From Henricia sp. BOLD:AAB3569 (taxonomy: Eukaryota > Echinodermata > Asteroidea > Spinulosida > Echinasteridae), in NCBI GenBank assembly GCA_037783545.1, contig JBBELK010001195.1, positions 248,001 through 312,000 of the forward strand: a DNA stretch of 64,000 bases, read 5' to 3'. Both the position numbers and the translations under genes were made by a program. This document shows, in pieces, positions 63,334 through 64,000 of this stretch. The notes beneath the pieces were generated by a model. That model had not been told where the DNA came from. It was given only the letters and a program-made list of their open reading frames with translations, and did no database searches. The first letter of the stretch is position 1. Each line of letters starts with the position of its first letter.

Positions 63334-64000
63334 TCATAAAACATGTTAGCACCCGATTTTTGATTAAGCAGCGCATTAAGCGGCCGATGGCATTTCATAA
63401 AAGAATTAAGCAGTCGTTTTTTTGCTTAAAGCCCTTAGCAAGCCAAATGGCTTGCTAACGCCGCCATTTTTTTAATTTTGTTCGTTGCAAAGCAAATTAC
63501 TATAGTAAATATGGTGTTGCAACGGCGCAGAATTAGAAGACGACGAGGAGATATTCCTATTGAGCGGCGGCCTAGATTGTTTAGAGACCGAGAGAATCCG
63601 CTGGAGGTGTATAGTGCGACGCAAGTACAAGTCAGGCAGCGCTATCGATTTCGGCCGGGCACAATTTTACGTTTGACCGGATTGCTGTCAGAGGAATTAA
63701 TGCACACAACCGATCGGAATATGGCCGGCCTTGCCTCCCCTATTTCAGATTTGCCTGACACTCTTGTCGTCGGGCACTTTTGCAATTGTTGTGGGCGGCA
63801 CGGTAATTAGCCTAACTAGGCCTTAGGCCTACATTATTTTTTTTTAAACTTGCATATGGCTAAGCTACAAAGATTAATAATAAATCCCTATTCAACACGT
63901 TCTTGAACCTAGCCTAGGTTCAATTTAGGCCTAGCGTCAGGCATGTTAAGGACTACAATAGACGAAAGCTTATTACCGCTCATAAACGTATTCCTTTCGT
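63334..64000 (+). mobile_element. 5' end of a Harbinger-type transposon
   Basis: GGGGCCAATTTCATAAAAC at 63334 is the kind of terminus seen in PIF/Harbinger elements, followed by internal subterminal repeats (GATTAAGCAG, GAATTAAGCAG). A HARBI1-like frame starts at 63511. The right end is outside the window. No TWA triplet precedes the proposed terminus, so the exact boundary is uncertain. Confidence 0.6.
63511..63810 (+). pseudogene. HARBI1-like transposase N-terminus, frameshifted
   Basis: An ATG at 63511 opens a basic N-terminus (QRRRIRRRRGD). The conserved Harbinger block follows: RPRLFRDRENPLEVYS, RYRFRPGTILRLTGLL and TDRNMAGLASPIS. Near 63745 the family pattern moves to the +1 frame, where LSSGTFAIVVGGTVI is readable at about 63770-63815. 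This matches the SGTF-VVGD block of Harbinger nucleases, so a one-base change broke the frame. The annotated frame stops at 63808-63810. A GGTAAT near 63801 could alternatively be an intron donor. The catalytic part would lie beyond this point and is not seen. Confidence 0.65.

Overview
This is a eukaryotic, animal-type genomic window made almost entirely of transposable elements. I found no convincing host gene, rRNA, intact tRNA, CRISPR array or bacterial-style operon. The mix points to a marine invertebrate: CR1/L2-like LINEs, several tRNA-derived SINEs, Tc1/mariner, piggyBac, Harbinger-type and foldback DNA elements, BEL/Pao, and an intact Ty3/gypsy element. An echinoderm, hemichordate or similar deuterostome is my low-confidence guess.

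Layout. 1-3200: a foldback element with a CACTG-ended element inside its right arm, plus a perfect 110-bp palindrome with a 9-bp target duplication. 3480-7625: a LINE (LINE-1, plus strand) carrying a small retroposon and a complete mariner with long inverted repeats. 7625-10530: minus-strand pieces of a second LINE (LINE-2), locally duplicated. 12885-15645: an internal BEL/Pao fragment (minus). 17193-19880: a 1,053-bp tandem repeat. 20500-27560: a nest in which a second LINE-1 copy is split by a foldback element with arms of about 870 bp, whose right arm holds an intact piggyBac and a 246-bp MITE. 28200-38900: diverged repeats, hairpins, a TIR element with a SINE inside, and a decayed Tc1 interrupted by a SINE. 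38937-41013: a SINE, then five tandem copies of a 305-330-bp satellite.

42978-51669 is the most notable element. It is a full-length LTR retrotransposon with two 687-bp LTRs that read as identical, a tRNA-Leu primer site, gag, a canonical -1 frameshift signal, and an intact pol. A third 421-codon ORF with two C2H2 zinc fingers sits where env would lie, right after a textbook branch point and splice acceptor. That ORF is the best candidate for something undescribed.

51670-64000: duplicated minisatellite modules, a minus-strand LINE RT fragment, a GC-rich Harbinger-type MITE with TTA duplications, arrays of a GGTTTATAAACC palindrome in both orientations, an unrecognised GC-rich ORF, and the 5' end of a frameshifted Harbinger transposon.

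The coding parts are the replication machinery of separate elements. The piggyBac and the gypsy element look intact enough to have been active recently. The others are truncated, frameshifted or interrupted, so the window records successive insertions. All family names come from motifs read by eye; no database search was possible.
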